Source of the DNA: an uncultured Bacilli bacterium
GTDB taxonomy: Bacteria; Bacillota_I; Bacilli_A; RF39; UBA660
Reading direction: 5' to 3'
NCBI GenBank assembly: GCA_934141615.1
Contig: CAKPCM010000004.1
Coordinates: forward strand, 1 to 39,291
Length of the DNA stretch: 39,291 bases
The notes under the pieces: model-generated
The model's database searches: none
The model's input: only the letters and a program-made list of their open reading frames with translations
Told to the model about the DNA's origin: nothing
Program-made: the position numbers and the translations under genes
Shown: one piece after another, positions 31,991 through 39,291 of the stretch
Numbering within the stretch: position 1 is the first letter of the stretch
How the letters are laid out: each line of letters starts with the position of its first letter

Positions 31991-32692
31991 TTACCACTCT
32001 ATTTCATCGATGCTCTTTGGCTTTTTGTTAATGATGATATCACTTGCACTACCGTTTTTAAACTTAATTACCTTATCTGCCATTGGTGCAATTGCCGCGT
32101 TATGGGTAATTATTATAACCGTCATTTTTTCTTTTCTTGATGTTTCTTCTAGTAATTTAAGTATTTGCTTACCAGTTTTATAATCAAGTGCACCCGTTGG
32201 CTCATCACATAAAAGTAGTTTTGGATTTTTTGCTATTGCGCGTGCTATTGCAACACGTTGTTGTTCTCCTCCTGATAGCTGGGAAGGAAAGTTATCCATT
32301 CTTTTTTGAAGACCAACCTTATTTAATATTGTTTTAGGATTTAAATGGTCTTTGCATAATTGAACCGCAAGTTCAACGTTTTCAAGAGCCGTTAGGTTTT
32401 GTACTAAATTATAAAATTGAAAGACAAAACCGATATCATTCCTACGATACATAATAAGTTCTTTATCACTATAATTAGTAATATCTTTTTTATCTACTAA
32501 AACCTTACCACGAGTCGCAGAATCCATTCCACCTAGTATGTTTAAGCATGTTGTTTTACCTGCTCCAGAAGGTCCTAGAATAACTACAAGTTCTCCTTTT
32601 TCTATTTCAAATGATGCTTTATTAAGCGCTTTTATCTCTACTTCACCCATTTGATATATCTTATCTACGTTCTTAAATTCTATATATGCCAT
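31991..32692 (-). CDS. LolD/MacB-type ABC transporter ATP-binding protein
   Basis: 233-aa ATPase with everything in place: Walker A GPSGAGKT, Q-loop FVFQFYNL, signature LSGGEQQR, Walker B LLLCDEPTGALD and the switch His in THN. It is the ATP-binding partner of the permease directly downstream. Good GAGGTGG ribosome site before ATG 32692. Confidence 0.96.
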   Translation of the reverse strand: MAYIEFKNVDKIYQMGEVEIKALNKASFEIEKGELVVILGPSGAGKTTCLNILGGMDSATRGKVLVDKKDITNYSDKELIMYRRNDIGFVFQFYNLVQNLTALENVELAVQLCKDHLNPKTILNKVGLQKRMDNFPSQLSGGEQQRVAIARAIAKNPKLLLCDEPTGALDYKTGKQILKLLEETSRKEKMTVIIITHNAAIAPMADKVIKFKNGSASDIIINKKPKSIDEIEW

Positions 32693-32803
32693 AATACCCC
32701 ACCTCTTAGTGATATATTATATAATAAAATGAAAAAAATAGCACTACCTATTTTATACTCTTGTATAGTTATTATACTTTTATAGAATAAAGTTTATAAA
32801 AAT

Positions 32804-32843
32804 AAAACAACTAATCTTCTTTTTAATATTGATTAGTTGTTTT
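32804..32843. terminator. Intrinsic terminator-like hairpin
   Basis: A perfect 13-bp stem (AAAACAACTAATC, 32804-32816, with its complement 32831-32843) encloses the stop codon of the 32823 gene. T-runs on both strands. Confidence 0.85.
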
Positions 32844-33359
32844 TACGTATGCATTACTATTTTCACGTTTTCTTTCACTTATAAGTTTTTGTCTTCTTGA
32901 TGTTACAAGCATATTGAACGTTCTCATTTTACTTACATCTTTTTTTACTATTTTTCTATACTTTAATAGCATTGGTAAAGTAAATGATGAAACATCACTT
33001 TTTGCATATAAATTAAATCTTTCTTGTGCGTACTTTAATCTATGAAAATAGAAATCTTTACTATCCATCATATACTCAATAATATCTTCGAACATATCTA
33101 AATCCTTTTCAACAACGCAGAATAATTCACCTAATTTTAACTCGTCACTTGCCATGTTACAACCAGGTATTAAATTACCATCTATACTTGCATAAACAGG
33201 ATATTCTTCGCTATTTATAACGTCAAATGATGTATTTATATCTCTTGCGATAATTATTTTAGATAATGATGTTGATAAGTCTTTACCATCTTTTTTACCT
33301 TCATACATTCTTAAGTCTGCAACCGATAATCTTTCATTTAATTTGGTATTATCATCCAT
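32823..33359 (-). CDS. Unrecognised soluble protein, 178 aa
   Basis: Start ATG 33359 after AAAGGAG; a longer reading to 33422 would pass through that ribosome site. The N-terminal 30 residues are charged; the middle has IPGCNMASDELKLGELFCVVEKDLDMFEDIIEYM; the C-terminus is helical and basic (VTSRRQKLISERKRE). No membrane segment. No family recognised. Last codons (TTNQY) are written by the terminator stem. Confidence 0.8.
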   Translation of the reverse strand: MDDNTKLNERLSVADLRMYEGKKDGKDLSTSLSKIIIARDINTSFDVINSEEYPVYASIDGNLIPGCNMASDELKLGELFCVVEKDLDMFEDIIEYMMDSKDFYFHRLKYAQERFNLYAKSDVSSFTLPMLLKYRKIVKKDVSKMRTFNMLVTSRRQKLISERKRENSNAYVKTTNQY

Positions 33360-33443
33360 AAATAATTCTCCTTTCTTTTTAGCGTGCTTTACCATTCTAT
33401 AATATATATGCGTCAAAATCAAGGAAAATTTTAAAAATATTTA

Positions 33444-33911
33444 TTATTTATTAAGCATGTATATTCCAAGTGTTAAATAACCTGCAAATACGGTCCATAA
33501 AAGATACGGAATATTTAAATATAAAGCTCTTTTGTCTATTTTATAAAAAGTTACCATCATAACTATTATTGATATGATAAGTAAAAGAATCCATATAAAT
33601 GCAAATAAATATGCACCAAAACCAAAGAATATTAAACTCCATAAAGAGTTAATTATAAGTTGCACTCCATACACTATTAAAGCACGAGTATTAGTTTTTT
33701 CATCTTTTTTCGTAACAATATATAATGATATACTCATTAAAAGGTACAATACGCTCCAAACAATAGGAAATAATATACCCGGTACATTAATTGGTTTTTC
33801 AAGTTCCTTAAAGGTATCCATATTATTCATTGTAAAAAAGTTAAAAAAACTTCCTACTACAAAAGTAATTATTATTATAATAATTAATCTTTTCCAATCT
33901 ATTTTTTTCAT
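33444..33911 (-). CDS. TspO/MBR-family membrane protein
   Basis: 155-aa five-TM protein. FPIVWSVLYLLMSISLYIV, the Asn/Trp pattern INSLWSLIFFGF, and YLNIPYLLWTVFAGYLTLGIY match TspO. Family members bind porphyrins and tryptophan-related ligands. Ribosome site GGTGAT before ATG 33911. It follows the nucleosidase-like gene by 37 bp, probably co-transcribed. Confidence 0.92.
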   Translation of the reverse strand: MKKIDWKRLIIIIIITFVVGSFFNFFTMNNMDTFKELEKPINVPGILFPIVWSVLYLLMSISLYIVTKKDEKTNTRALIVYGVQLIINSLWSLIFFGFGAYLFAFIWILLLIISIIVMMVTFYKIDKRALYLNIPYLLWTVFAGYLTLGIYMLNK

Positions 33912-33948
33912 ATCATCACCATTATTAGTTTACTTTATTTTTAATAAA

Positions 33949-34644
33949 TTATGCTTCGTAAAATTCCTTTAAAAATTTATATGTAATTCTTTGGCATATA
34001 CTAGATGATTCATGGTCATACAAATTATATTGCTTTATACCATTGTTGTTAGCTAAATTAGATATGACTCTTAGTGAAGCATACGGAATTTCATTAACAA
34101 ATGAGTATTCTCCTACAACACCACTTTCACAGTCAGAAGCACAAGCATTATACTCTCTTCTTATGCTGCTTGCTAAATTATAATTAGATACAAACATATC
34201 GGAAGATGCAACAACATCATTTAAATAACTTATTCCAGATACGTTTGATGCTCTTTTTAAACATTCTATTAAGTCTTCATTAGTTTTATATGTTGCCTTA
34301 TCAAGTCCAGGTATCTGACCTTCCATAAAGCCATTTGGCATAAAATCAACATCAAACTGAGCAGTAGTATTTGGTATTACGGATGAAAAAATTGATGCTT
34401 CATCAGTTAAAGCTCCTGCCGTTCCAATAGATAAAATAACACGAATATTATATTTATCACATATATATCTTAAGTTACTTGCAATATTTACCTTACCATA
34501 ACCACTTACTAAAATAATAAATTCATGGGTTTTATATGTGCATTTATAAACCTCACTTTTATTTGGACTTTCCTCCTTCGTATAACTTAATTTTTCTAAT
34601 AAATCACTTACGTAACATCTTTCTGATGCAACAATTGCGAGCAT
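33949..34644 (-). CDS. MTA/SAH-nucleosidase-like protein with altered active site
   Basis: 231-aa protein of the PNP/UDP phosphorylase superfamily, closest in pattern to MtnN, which cleaves methylthioadenosine and S-adenosylhomocysteine. SGYGKVNIA, IGTAGAL, the AQFDVDF...GQIPG block and E173 in the ribose-binding loop (SDCESG, usually DMEGA) fit. The catalytic loop, normally ISD-x-AD, reads VISNLAN with Asn at 196 and 199, so the general acid is missing. E8 matches the first catalytic Glu. Good AGGAGGTG site. Probably inactive or of changed specificity; upstream of tspO. Confidence 0.82.
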   Translation of the reverse strand: MLAIVASERCYVSDLLEKLSYTKEESPNKSEVYKCTYKTHEFIILVSGYGKVNIASNLRYICDKYNIRVILSIGTAGALTDEASIFSSVIPNTTAQFDVDFMPNGFMEGQIPGLDKATYKTNEDLIECLKRASNVSGISYLNDVVASSDMFVSNYNLASSIRREYNACASDCESGVVGEYSFVNEIPYASLRVISNLANNNGIKQYNLYDHESSSICQRITYKFLKEFYEA

Positions 34645-34722
34645 TTAAAACACCTCCTAATAAATGTATATTTGTTTTAATTTGATTTTATTTACATAAA
34701 ATTATTTTAAGGAGGAAAACAT

Positions 34723-35904
34723 ATGGCATACAAAGTAGCGATAGATTCATCTAACAGTAGTGAAAATAAAAATGGAATTGTAGAAAAAGACTTTACTTTT
34801 ACAATTTCAAAATACATTAATGAAAGATTAAATAATCTTGGAATAGAGAATTTTTTAGTTGATGAAAATAATACTGGTTTAACTGATGAAGAAAAGGTAA
34901 ATGTTATTAAAGATACGTATGGAAACGGAAATAATATTATTGTAATTTCAAATAGATTAAACACAGGAGGAGAAAACGGTGCTGAAATAATGTATCCACT
35001 TAGAAATAACAGTAAACTTGCATCTTTAATTGCAAGTAATTTAGAAGATGCTGGTCAAACCGTTTTAAAATATTATCAGCTAAGAAATAGCAGTGACACC
35101 TCAAAAGATGATGATTATCTAATTAGAAATACCGCTAACAACTTAACAATCGTAATAGATTACGGATACATAGATAACACAAGTGATGCCAATTTTTTAA
35201 AAAACAATTATGAAAAGTTAGCAGAATCCGTTGTTAAATCAATTGCAAATTATGCAGGAGTAAGTTACTCGCCCGCTAATATGGAAGGATATTACATTGT
35301 AAAAAAAGGAGATAGCTTATGGAGTATCGCTAGCAAAAATAATACTACTGTAGATAACATTAAAAAGTTAAACAATTTATCTAGTAATAACCTATCAATT
35401 GGGCAAGTGTTAAAACTTTCTTATGACGCGGAAAATGGAAGTGCGGAAGAAAGTAATATTTACACGATTAAAAAAGGAGATAGCTTGTGGCTTATTGCAA
35501 ACAAATATGGAACTACGGTTGATGAGTTAAAAAGTGCAAACGGGCTAAAAAGTAATACATTATCCATCGGACAAACACTTATCATACCAGAGAAAAAAGA
35601 AAGTACTAGTGAGATTTCATACGTTGTTAAAAAAGGTGACAGCTTATGGCTTATTGCTAATAAATATGATACTACTGTGGAAAAGATTAAAAGTACAAAT
35701 AATTTAAAGAGTAATACACTTTCAATTGGACAAGTACTAGTTATTCCAAGCTCAAGTGAATTTATTACTTATACGGTAAAAAAAGGAGACAGTTTGTGGC
35801 TTATCGCTAATAAATACAACACTACTGTGGATAACATTAAAAAACTAAATAATTTATCTAGCAATAACTTGCAAATAAACCAAAAATTAATACTTCCAGC
35901 CTAA
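34723..35904 (+). CDS. Pseudo-amidase with four LysM repeats
   Basis: 393-aa homologue of the amidase at 37714. Residues 1-182 align with N-acetylmuramoyl-L-alanine amidase (Amidase_3), but the zinc and catalytic residues are changed: AGHGG becomes SSNSS (His to Asn11), SNHLNAGG becomes SNRLNTGG (His to Arg78), VEYAF becomes IDYGY (Glu to Asp146); only Glu21 remains. Four LysM modules follow (about 190-232, 246-289, 297-340 and 349-392), each with KKGDSLW and a closing IG/IN-Q motif. No signal peptide despite a strong AAGGAGG site. Likely a peptidoglycan-binding scaffold. Confidence 0.92.
   Translation: MAYKVAIDSSNSSENKNGIVEKDFTFTISKYINERLNNLGIENFLVDENNTGLTDEEKVNVIKDTYGNGNNIIVISNRLNTGGENGAEIMYPLRNNSKLASLIASNLEDAGQTVLKYYQLRNSSDTSKDDDYLIRNTANNLTIVIDYGYIDNTSDANFLKNNYEKLAESVVKSIANYAGVSYSPANMEGYYIVKKGDSLWSIASKNNTTVDNIKKLNNLSSNNLSIGQVLKLSYDAENGSAEESNIYTIKKGDSLWLIANKYGTTVDELKSANGLKSNTLSIGQTLIIPEKKESTSEISYVVKKGDSLWLIANKYDTTVEKIKSTNNLKSNTLSIGQVLVIPSSSEFITYTVKKGDSLWLIANKYNTTVDNIKKLNNLSSNNLQINQKLILPA
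35293..35901 (+). repeat. Four tandem LysM-coding repeats
   Basis: The block AAAAAAGG-GA-AG-TT-TGG recurs four times at roughly 150-bp spacing (near 35306, 35474, 35631 and 35780). The last three are closest to each other, suggesting recent internal duplication. Confidence 0.75.
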
Positions 35905-35961
35905 TTTTTAATATTTTTTAATCATTATTTATGTTATTATATAAATGATGAGGTGGTAATT

Positions 35962-36180
35962 ATGACATTTGATAAACAAGTTGAAAAGGCTAAAGAAGAA
36001 AAATTAAAATACAGAATTACTAGAGATGTAATTTTCATAGTTCTTGGAATAACATTTCTAGTTATATCTATTTTTGTGTCATATAGTGATAGCAAAAAAG
36101 AAAGTAATAATACCGATAAGAAAACAACTACGGTAGTTGATAAGTTAAAGGAAACTAATAAAGATAAGAAAACAAAGTAA
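35962..36180 (+). CDS. Small single-TM protein
   Basis: 72-aa protein with start ATG 35962 after GAGGTGG. A charged N-terminal helix (TFDKQVEKAKEEKLKYR) precedes one membrane segment (about 25-43) and a Lys/Thr-rich tail of about 28 residues. No family recognised. It lies between the pseudo-amidase and the SleB-like gene and has its own terminator. Confidence 0.75.
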   Translation: MTFDKQVEKAKEEKLKYRITRDVIFIVLGITFLVISIFVSYSDSKKESNNTDKKTTTVVDKLKETNKDKKTK

Positions 36181-36198
36181 TAATTGTTTTCTTTTTTT
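36168..36198 (+). terminator. Intrinsic terminator of the small TM gene
   Basis: GAAAACAA pairs with TTGTTTTC, then T7. The 5' arm lies in the last codons of the gene. Confidence 0.85.
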
Positions 36199-36223
36199 GC
36201 ATAGAATATACTAGGTGATTTTA

Positions 36224-36649
36224 TTGATAGTTAAGTATACCGAAAAAGAACTTGATCTTCTTGCAAGATTAATGAGAGCGGAGGCTTTAGGAGAAGGAAA
36301 TCTTGGAATGCTTATGGTTGGGAATGTAGGTGTTAACAGAGTTATTGCTAATTGCTTGGATTTTAAGAATACTAGAAGTATAACAGATATGGTTTATCAA
36401 TCCCCAGGTGGTTTTTCTGGAACTAGTAGTGCACTTTTTCAAAGTTCTTCAACAACTGCAGAGAAAAATCTTGCTAAAAGAATAATAAGAGGAGAATACT
36501 TCCATCCCGCAACAAACGCACTTTGGTTTTATTCGCCAGGGACTGGTAATTCTTGTAAGACAACTTGGTTTAATCAAGCTAATGCTGGTAAATACAAAAA
36601 TCATTGTTTTTATGAACCAGCTAAGGGAGTTTGTAAAGAATTGCATTAA
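36224..36649 (+). CDS. SleB/CwlJ-type cell wall hydrolase (Hydrolase_2)
   Basis: 141-aa protein that is just the catalytic domain of the spore-cortex lytic enzyme family. LLARLMRAEALGEG holds the conserved Glu, followed by VGNVGVNRV, VYQSPGGFSG and a C-terminal NALWFYSPG...CFYEP block. I prefer TTG 36224, six bases after AGGTG; GTG 36215 is within the ribosome site. No signal peptide, as in CwlJ, which works on cortex peptidoglycan in germination. Vegetative relatives exist, so a spore role is inference. Confidence 0.9.
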   Translation: MIVKYTEKELDLLARLMRAEALGEGNLGMLMVGNVGVNRVIANCLDFKNTRSITDMVYQSPGGFSGTSSALFQSSSTTAEKNLAKRIIRGEYFHPATNALWFYSPGTGNSCKTTWFNQANAGKYKNHCFYEPAKGVCKELH

Positions 36650-36676
36650 AAAAGCTTATTAAATTGTAAGCTTTTT
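36649..36676. terminator. Bidirectional intrinsic terminator
   Basis: AAAAAGCTTA (36649-36658) pairs with TAAGCTTTTT (36667-36676), between the SleB-like and Bro-N genes. Confidence 0.85.
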
Positions 36677-36692
36677 ATTATGGAAAAATTAT

Positions 36693-37538
36693 TTATTGCA
36701 CACCAATTTCTTTTACATACTCATAATTAAGTTTATTATTTTTTGTTACAACAGATTCACCAAGCTCCTTTTCTAAATTATCTCTTGCTTGTTTAGCAAT
36801 ACCTCCACCACGCTTTGCAACTTTAATATTTTCTTGTAATCCCTGTGGTTTTTGTTTTAATGCTATCTGTTTTGTTGCTTCTTCTGATAAATCAGTTAAT
36901 ATTAATTCAATATTATCCATATTATCTCTTAGATTTTCTTTTCTTAAACCCTTAAATTGTTTATACTCTTTAGCAGTCATTCCAGACCAAGTTTTATATA
37001 TTTCATTTGTTAACATGGCATATTTCGAATCCTGTTTAATTCCGTTATCTTGCCATACGTCAGTTAATTCTTTTCTATCTTGAATTCCTTTTAATCTTTT
37101 AGTAATCCATTTTTCTTCATAACCTTTTAATCTATATAAATCTATTGATCTTTTAGCGGCAATTGAAGGATCAAATACTTCATCTATTCTCTCACTCCCT
37201 AATTTTGCTAACCAACCTTTTATAGGTTCTGCATTTTTACTAGGGATAGATTCAATTATTCTAAACATTCCTTTTATATCAACAACATCAGTCATACGAT
37301 ACTTACCATCTTGTGCTTTTAATTTTAACTGGTGACAATTTGTCACCGTTTCATTACCTTCATCTTTTAATCTTTGTTTTAATTTATTCCAATATTTTCT
37401 ACCATCTTTACTTTCCGAAATAACTCCCACTATATCAACAACACTTACAAAGTATTTTTCTTGTTCTTTATCCCAAACTGTCCTTATTGTTTCATTATTA
37501 AATATTTTATTAATTAAATGCATTTTATCTTGATTCAT
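36693..37538 (-). CDS. Bro-N domain protein (DinD-like)
   Basis: 281-aa protein. The Bro-N DNA-binding domain occupies about 12-115: IRTVWDKEQEKYFVSVVDIV, then a conserved ...YWNKLKQRLKDEG segment. The C-terminal half is helical and basic, with KRGGGIAKQARDNLEKELG near the end as in DNA-damage-inducible DinD and prophage antirepressors. Good GGAGG site seven bases before ATG 37538. It stands alone, with no phage genes around, and may be a domesticated or DinD-type SOS protein. No SOS box recognised. Confidence 0.88.
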   Translation of the reverse strand: MNQDKMHLINKIFNNETIRTVWDKEQEKYFVSVVDIVGVISESKDGRKYWNKLKQRLKDEGNETVTNCHQLKLKAQDGKYRMTDVVDIKGMFRIIESIPSKNAEPIKGWLAKLGSERIDEVFDPSIAAKRSIDLYRLKGYEEKWITKRLKGIQDRKELTDVWQDNGIKQDSKYAMLTNEIYKTWSGMTAKEYKQFKGLRKENLRDNMDNIELILTDLSEEATKQIALKQKPQGLQENIKVAKRGGGIAKQARDNLEKELGESVVTKNNKLNYEYVKEIGVQ

Positions 37539-37683
37539 TCATGACCTCCATTCATTTATTATATTTTTATCCTCACTTCAATTAAATAATACCAAATATT
37601 TGTTCGTACTTCAATACATAATAGAACGATTTTTTATATAATTTTAAATTTTGAAGCTTGTTAATATCCTTTGCAGTTAAAAC

Positions 37684-37715
37684 AAAAAAAGTTTACATTA
37701 AAGTAAGCTTTTTTT
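37684..37715 (-). terminator. Intrinsic terminator of the amidase-LysM gene
   Basis: An A7-GTTTAC / GTAAGC-T7 stem with one G.U pair on the minus strand, overlapping the amidase stop codon. Confidence 0.85.
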
Positions 37716-39108
37716 ATGGGATAATAAGTGTTTGACCTATCGTTAATATGTCAGAATTTAAGTTATTTATCATTCTTATCTCGTTTATGCTAACATTAAA
37801 TTTATTAGCAATTGACCATAGACTATCTCCTCTTTTTACTACGTAAAGGTTAGATGTATTGGAATTTTGATTTGAATTTCCAGGAATAATTAGAACCTGT
37901 CCTACCGATAATATATCACTAGTTAGATTATTAATATTTCTTAAGTCATTAACAGATACATTATAAGCGTTTGCTATCGAATATAAACTGTCCCCTCTTT
38001 GAACTACATATGTGTTAGAATTAGATACGTCAGAATCATCTCCTGTACTTTCTACATCACTTGGAATGCTTAATGTCTGTCCTACCGTAAGCGTGTTATT
38101 TTTTAAATTATTTTTTCTTATAATTGCATTTGGCGTTGTTCCATATTTAAGTGCGATGGAGTATAATGTATCACCTTTTTGTACTACGTAAGTTGTTTGT
38201 GTATCAGGTGTTGTTGTACCACTACTTCCCGTGTTCGGAATTTGAAGTACCTGACCTACATAAATTGTGTTTGTGCCAAGATCATTTAAATTTGCAAGCT
38301 CATCTACGGTAGTATTATTGGCGTTTGCAATTGACCATAGACTATCTCCTTTTTGCACTACGTAAGTTACGTTAGTTTGATCTGATGGTGCTGCTCCAGG
38401 AATTACCAATTGTTGTCCAACGCTTATCAAGTTTGACTTTAAATTATTTGCATTTTTAATTTCGTTTACACCAACGTTAAATCTTTTTGCAATTGACCAT
38501 AGACTATCTCCTCTAGCAACGGTATACGTATCATTAACTGTGTTAGCACCTGGTGCTGTATAATTATATCCTTTATAATCTGCAACTGCTTTTACCACTG
38601 CCTCTGCCCACTTTTCCCAATCATTTTTAATTTGTTTTCTGTCATCCTTTGTAGAATCCAAGAATGCATATTCAACTAGTATTGATTCTGCTGGTGATGT
38701 ATTTCTAATTATGTAGTAATAATCTCTATTAGGATTTGATGGAAGCTTCCTTTGGTACCATTTTCTTATGTTTTGACCAGTTTCTTCTATATTATCAAGT
38801 ATCATTTTTGATAATGTATCATCATTTCTTAGCGCATAAACTATTTCGGCACCATCGCCACCACCTGCATTTAAGTGATTGGATATAACTATATCATCAC
38901 TACTAGTAATGTTTGGTGTGATTACATTTATTCTATCAGTTGGATTTAAAGTAACATCTTCTGTCCTAGTTATAACAGTAGGTATTCCTAAATCTTTAAA
39001 TCTATTATACATATAATTTGCAATCTTTAAAGTATAGTCTTTTTCTATTATATCCCCGCTTGAAGAGCCTGGATCTGTCCCACCGTGTCCAGCATCAACT
39101 ATAACCAT
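37714..39108 (-). CDS. N-acetylmuramoyl-L-alanine amidase with five LysM repeats
   Basis: 464-aa cell-wall amidase. The Amidase_3 domain (1 to about 178) has all zinc and catalytic residues: H8 in DAGHGG, E22 in IEKDYT, H78 in SNHLNAGG and E146 in LVEYAF. Five LysM modules (about 194-237, 249-292, 305-348, 364-407 and 421-464) bind glycan strands. No signal peptide, and GGAGTGAT before ATG 39108 leaves little room for a longer start. B. subtilis CwlC, a mother-cell amidase, likewise lacks a cleaved signal. It is the active sister of the pseudo-amidase at 34723. Confidence 0.94.
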   Translation of the reverse strand: MVIVDAGHGGTDPGSSSGDIIEKDYTLKIANYMYNRFKDLGIPTVITRTEDVTLNPTDRINVITPNITSSDDIVISNHLNAGGGDGAEIVYALRNDDTLSKMILDNIEETGQNIRKWYQRKLPSNPNRDYYYIIRNTSPAESILVEYAFLDSTKDDRKQIKNDWEKWAEAVVKAVADYKGYNYTAPGANTVNDTYTVARGDSLWSIAKRFNVGVNEIKNANNLKSNLISVGQQLVIPGAAPSDQTNVTYVVQKGDSLWSIANANNTTVDELANLNDLGTNTIYVGQVLQIPNTGSSGTTTPDTQTTYVVQKGDTLYSIALKYGTTPNAIIRKNNLKNNTLTVGQTLSIPSDVESTGDDSDVSNSNTYVVQRGDSLYSIANAYNVSVNDLRNINNLTSDILSVGQVLIIPGNSNQNSNTSNLYVVKRGDSLWSIANKFNVSINEIRMINNLNSDILTIGQTLIIP

Positions 39109-39167
39109 ATTATCACTCCTTCAAAGTATTTTATGATTAATACCCAATATGGTGTTACATAAATAAC

Positions 39168-39176
39168 TTATCCACA
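39168..39176 (+). promoter_or_regulatory. Single perfect DnaA-box match
   Basis: TTATCCACA, the consensus DnaA box, in an 84-bp gap. Only one copy is visible, so this is not an origin by itself; chance is possible. Confidence 0.25.
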
Positions 39177-39180
39177 GCAA

Positions 39181-39204
39181 AAAACAAGAAACTTAATTCT
39201 TGTC
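39181..39204 (-). terminator. Intrinsic terminator of the partial gene at the right edge
   Basis: ACAAGAA (39184-39190) pairs with TTCTTGT (39197-39203), followed by a T-run on the minus strand. It overlaps the stop codon. Confidence 0.75.
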
Positions 39205-39291
39205 TTTTTTATTCTTTAACTTTGTAATTTTTCTTTTGTATCTTTCCTTTAGTACTTTCAAATTAGGATATGACTTCATTAATCTCTTACC
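39193..39291 (-). CDS. 3' end of a gene running in from the right
   Basis: The last 32 codons and stop (TAA at 39193-39195) of a minus-strand gene cut by the window edge. The tail is strongly basic (LKERYKRKITKLKNKKDKN). A terminator hairpin overlaps the stop, as in neighbouring genes, which supports it as a real gene end. Product cannot be told from this piece. Confidence 0.65.
   Translation of the reverse strand, partial: GKRLMKSYPNLKVLKERYKRKITKLKNKKDKN

Noticed and set aside
81..31997. Upstream GTG/ATG starts 9-12 bases before many genes (for example 1283, 5325, 6500, 9186, 20939 and 31997)
   Set aside because: In most of these genes the GTG is part of the Shine-Dalgarno sequence (GGTGAT, AAGTGAT and similar). 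The second start has normal spacing, so I used that one.
34723..35904. CRISPR-like repeat array
   Set aside because: The repeated blocks at about 150-bp spacing are in frame and encode LysM modules.
36200..36208. Sigma-K-like -10 (CATAGAATA) before the SleB-like gene, and a similar CATAAAATA before the amidase
   Set aside because: Both lie so close to the ribosome site that the transcript would begin at or inside it, and the motif is easily met by chance in AT-rich DNA.
36693..37538. Prophage remnant around the Bro-N gene
   Set aside because: No integrase, structural or lysis genes and no attachment repeats are nearby; the gene stands alone between wall-protein genes.
39121..39192. Replication origin near the DnaA box
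   Set aside because: Only one DnaA-box match, no dnaA or dnaN gene and no AT-rich repeats of the right kind.

Overview
This is a very AT-rich, gene-dense chromosomal segment of a Gram-positive bacterium of the Bacillota (low-GC Firmicutes). The evidence is purine-rich Shine-Dalgarno sites (often GGTGAT or GGAGG), intrinsic terminators with U-tracts, a CIRCE element in front of clpB, a lipoprotein with a lipobox, a WxL-type surface protein, LysM wall proteins, and a tRNA-Trp(CCA) with encoded CCA. UGA is a real stop: mgtA ends in an ATGA overlap with the next gene. So the standard bacterial code applies and this is not a UGA=Trp mollicute. An uncultured, possibly spore-forming gut Bacillota is my best guess; the genus cannot be read from the window.

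Layout. 0-9.3 kb: a Y-family DNA polymerase, a tail-anchored protein, a small membrane protein, an unknown gene, an IS3/IS150-type element (3027-4455), rsmI, a DsbD-like membrane protein, a small anchored protein and an N-domain-less clpB under a perfect sigma-A/CIRCE promoter. 9.3-15.5 kb: a YafQ/DinJ-type toxin-antitoxin pair, a YhcG-type PDDEXK nuclease, a polyprenyl diphosphate synthase divergent from an MgtC-like gene, a VanY-type carboxypeptidase convergent with PrsW, a ferritin-like protein and tRNA-Trp. 15.7-21.6 kb: a P-loop protein, two similar two-TM proteins facing an XRE regulator, a structured-RNA candidate, an unknown 305-aa protein, and an operon of DUF2975, XRE, DUF4173 and a tiny SPASM-like Cys protein. 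21.7-34.6 kb: a frameshifted DUF11 protein, a beta-helix/WxL protein, an MgtA-type ATPase coupled to a TetR regulator, a zinc-ribbon protein, a lipoprotein, an FtsX/LolD-type ABC exporter, TspO and an MTA/SAH-nucleosidase-like protein. 34.7-39.3 kb: two homologous amidase-LysM proteins (one catalytically dead), a small membrane protein, a SleB/CwlJ-like hydrolase, a Bro-N protein and the 3' end of another gene.

Three themes stand out. (1) Intrinsic terminators are often built into the last codons of genes, so convergent genes can share the same C-terminal residues; the IS element sits in the loop of one such terminator. (2) Several proteins keep a fold but have lost key residues: an amidase-LysM protein, the membrane cysteines of the DsbD-like protein, and the catalytic Asp of the nucleosidase-like protein. 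(3) Several apparently wall or surface proteins (two amidase-LysM proteins, the SleB-like hydrolase, the WxL and DUF11 proteins) have strong ribosome sites but no signal peptide, which would fit mother-cell (spore) expression. No CRISPR array, rRNA or prophage was seen.
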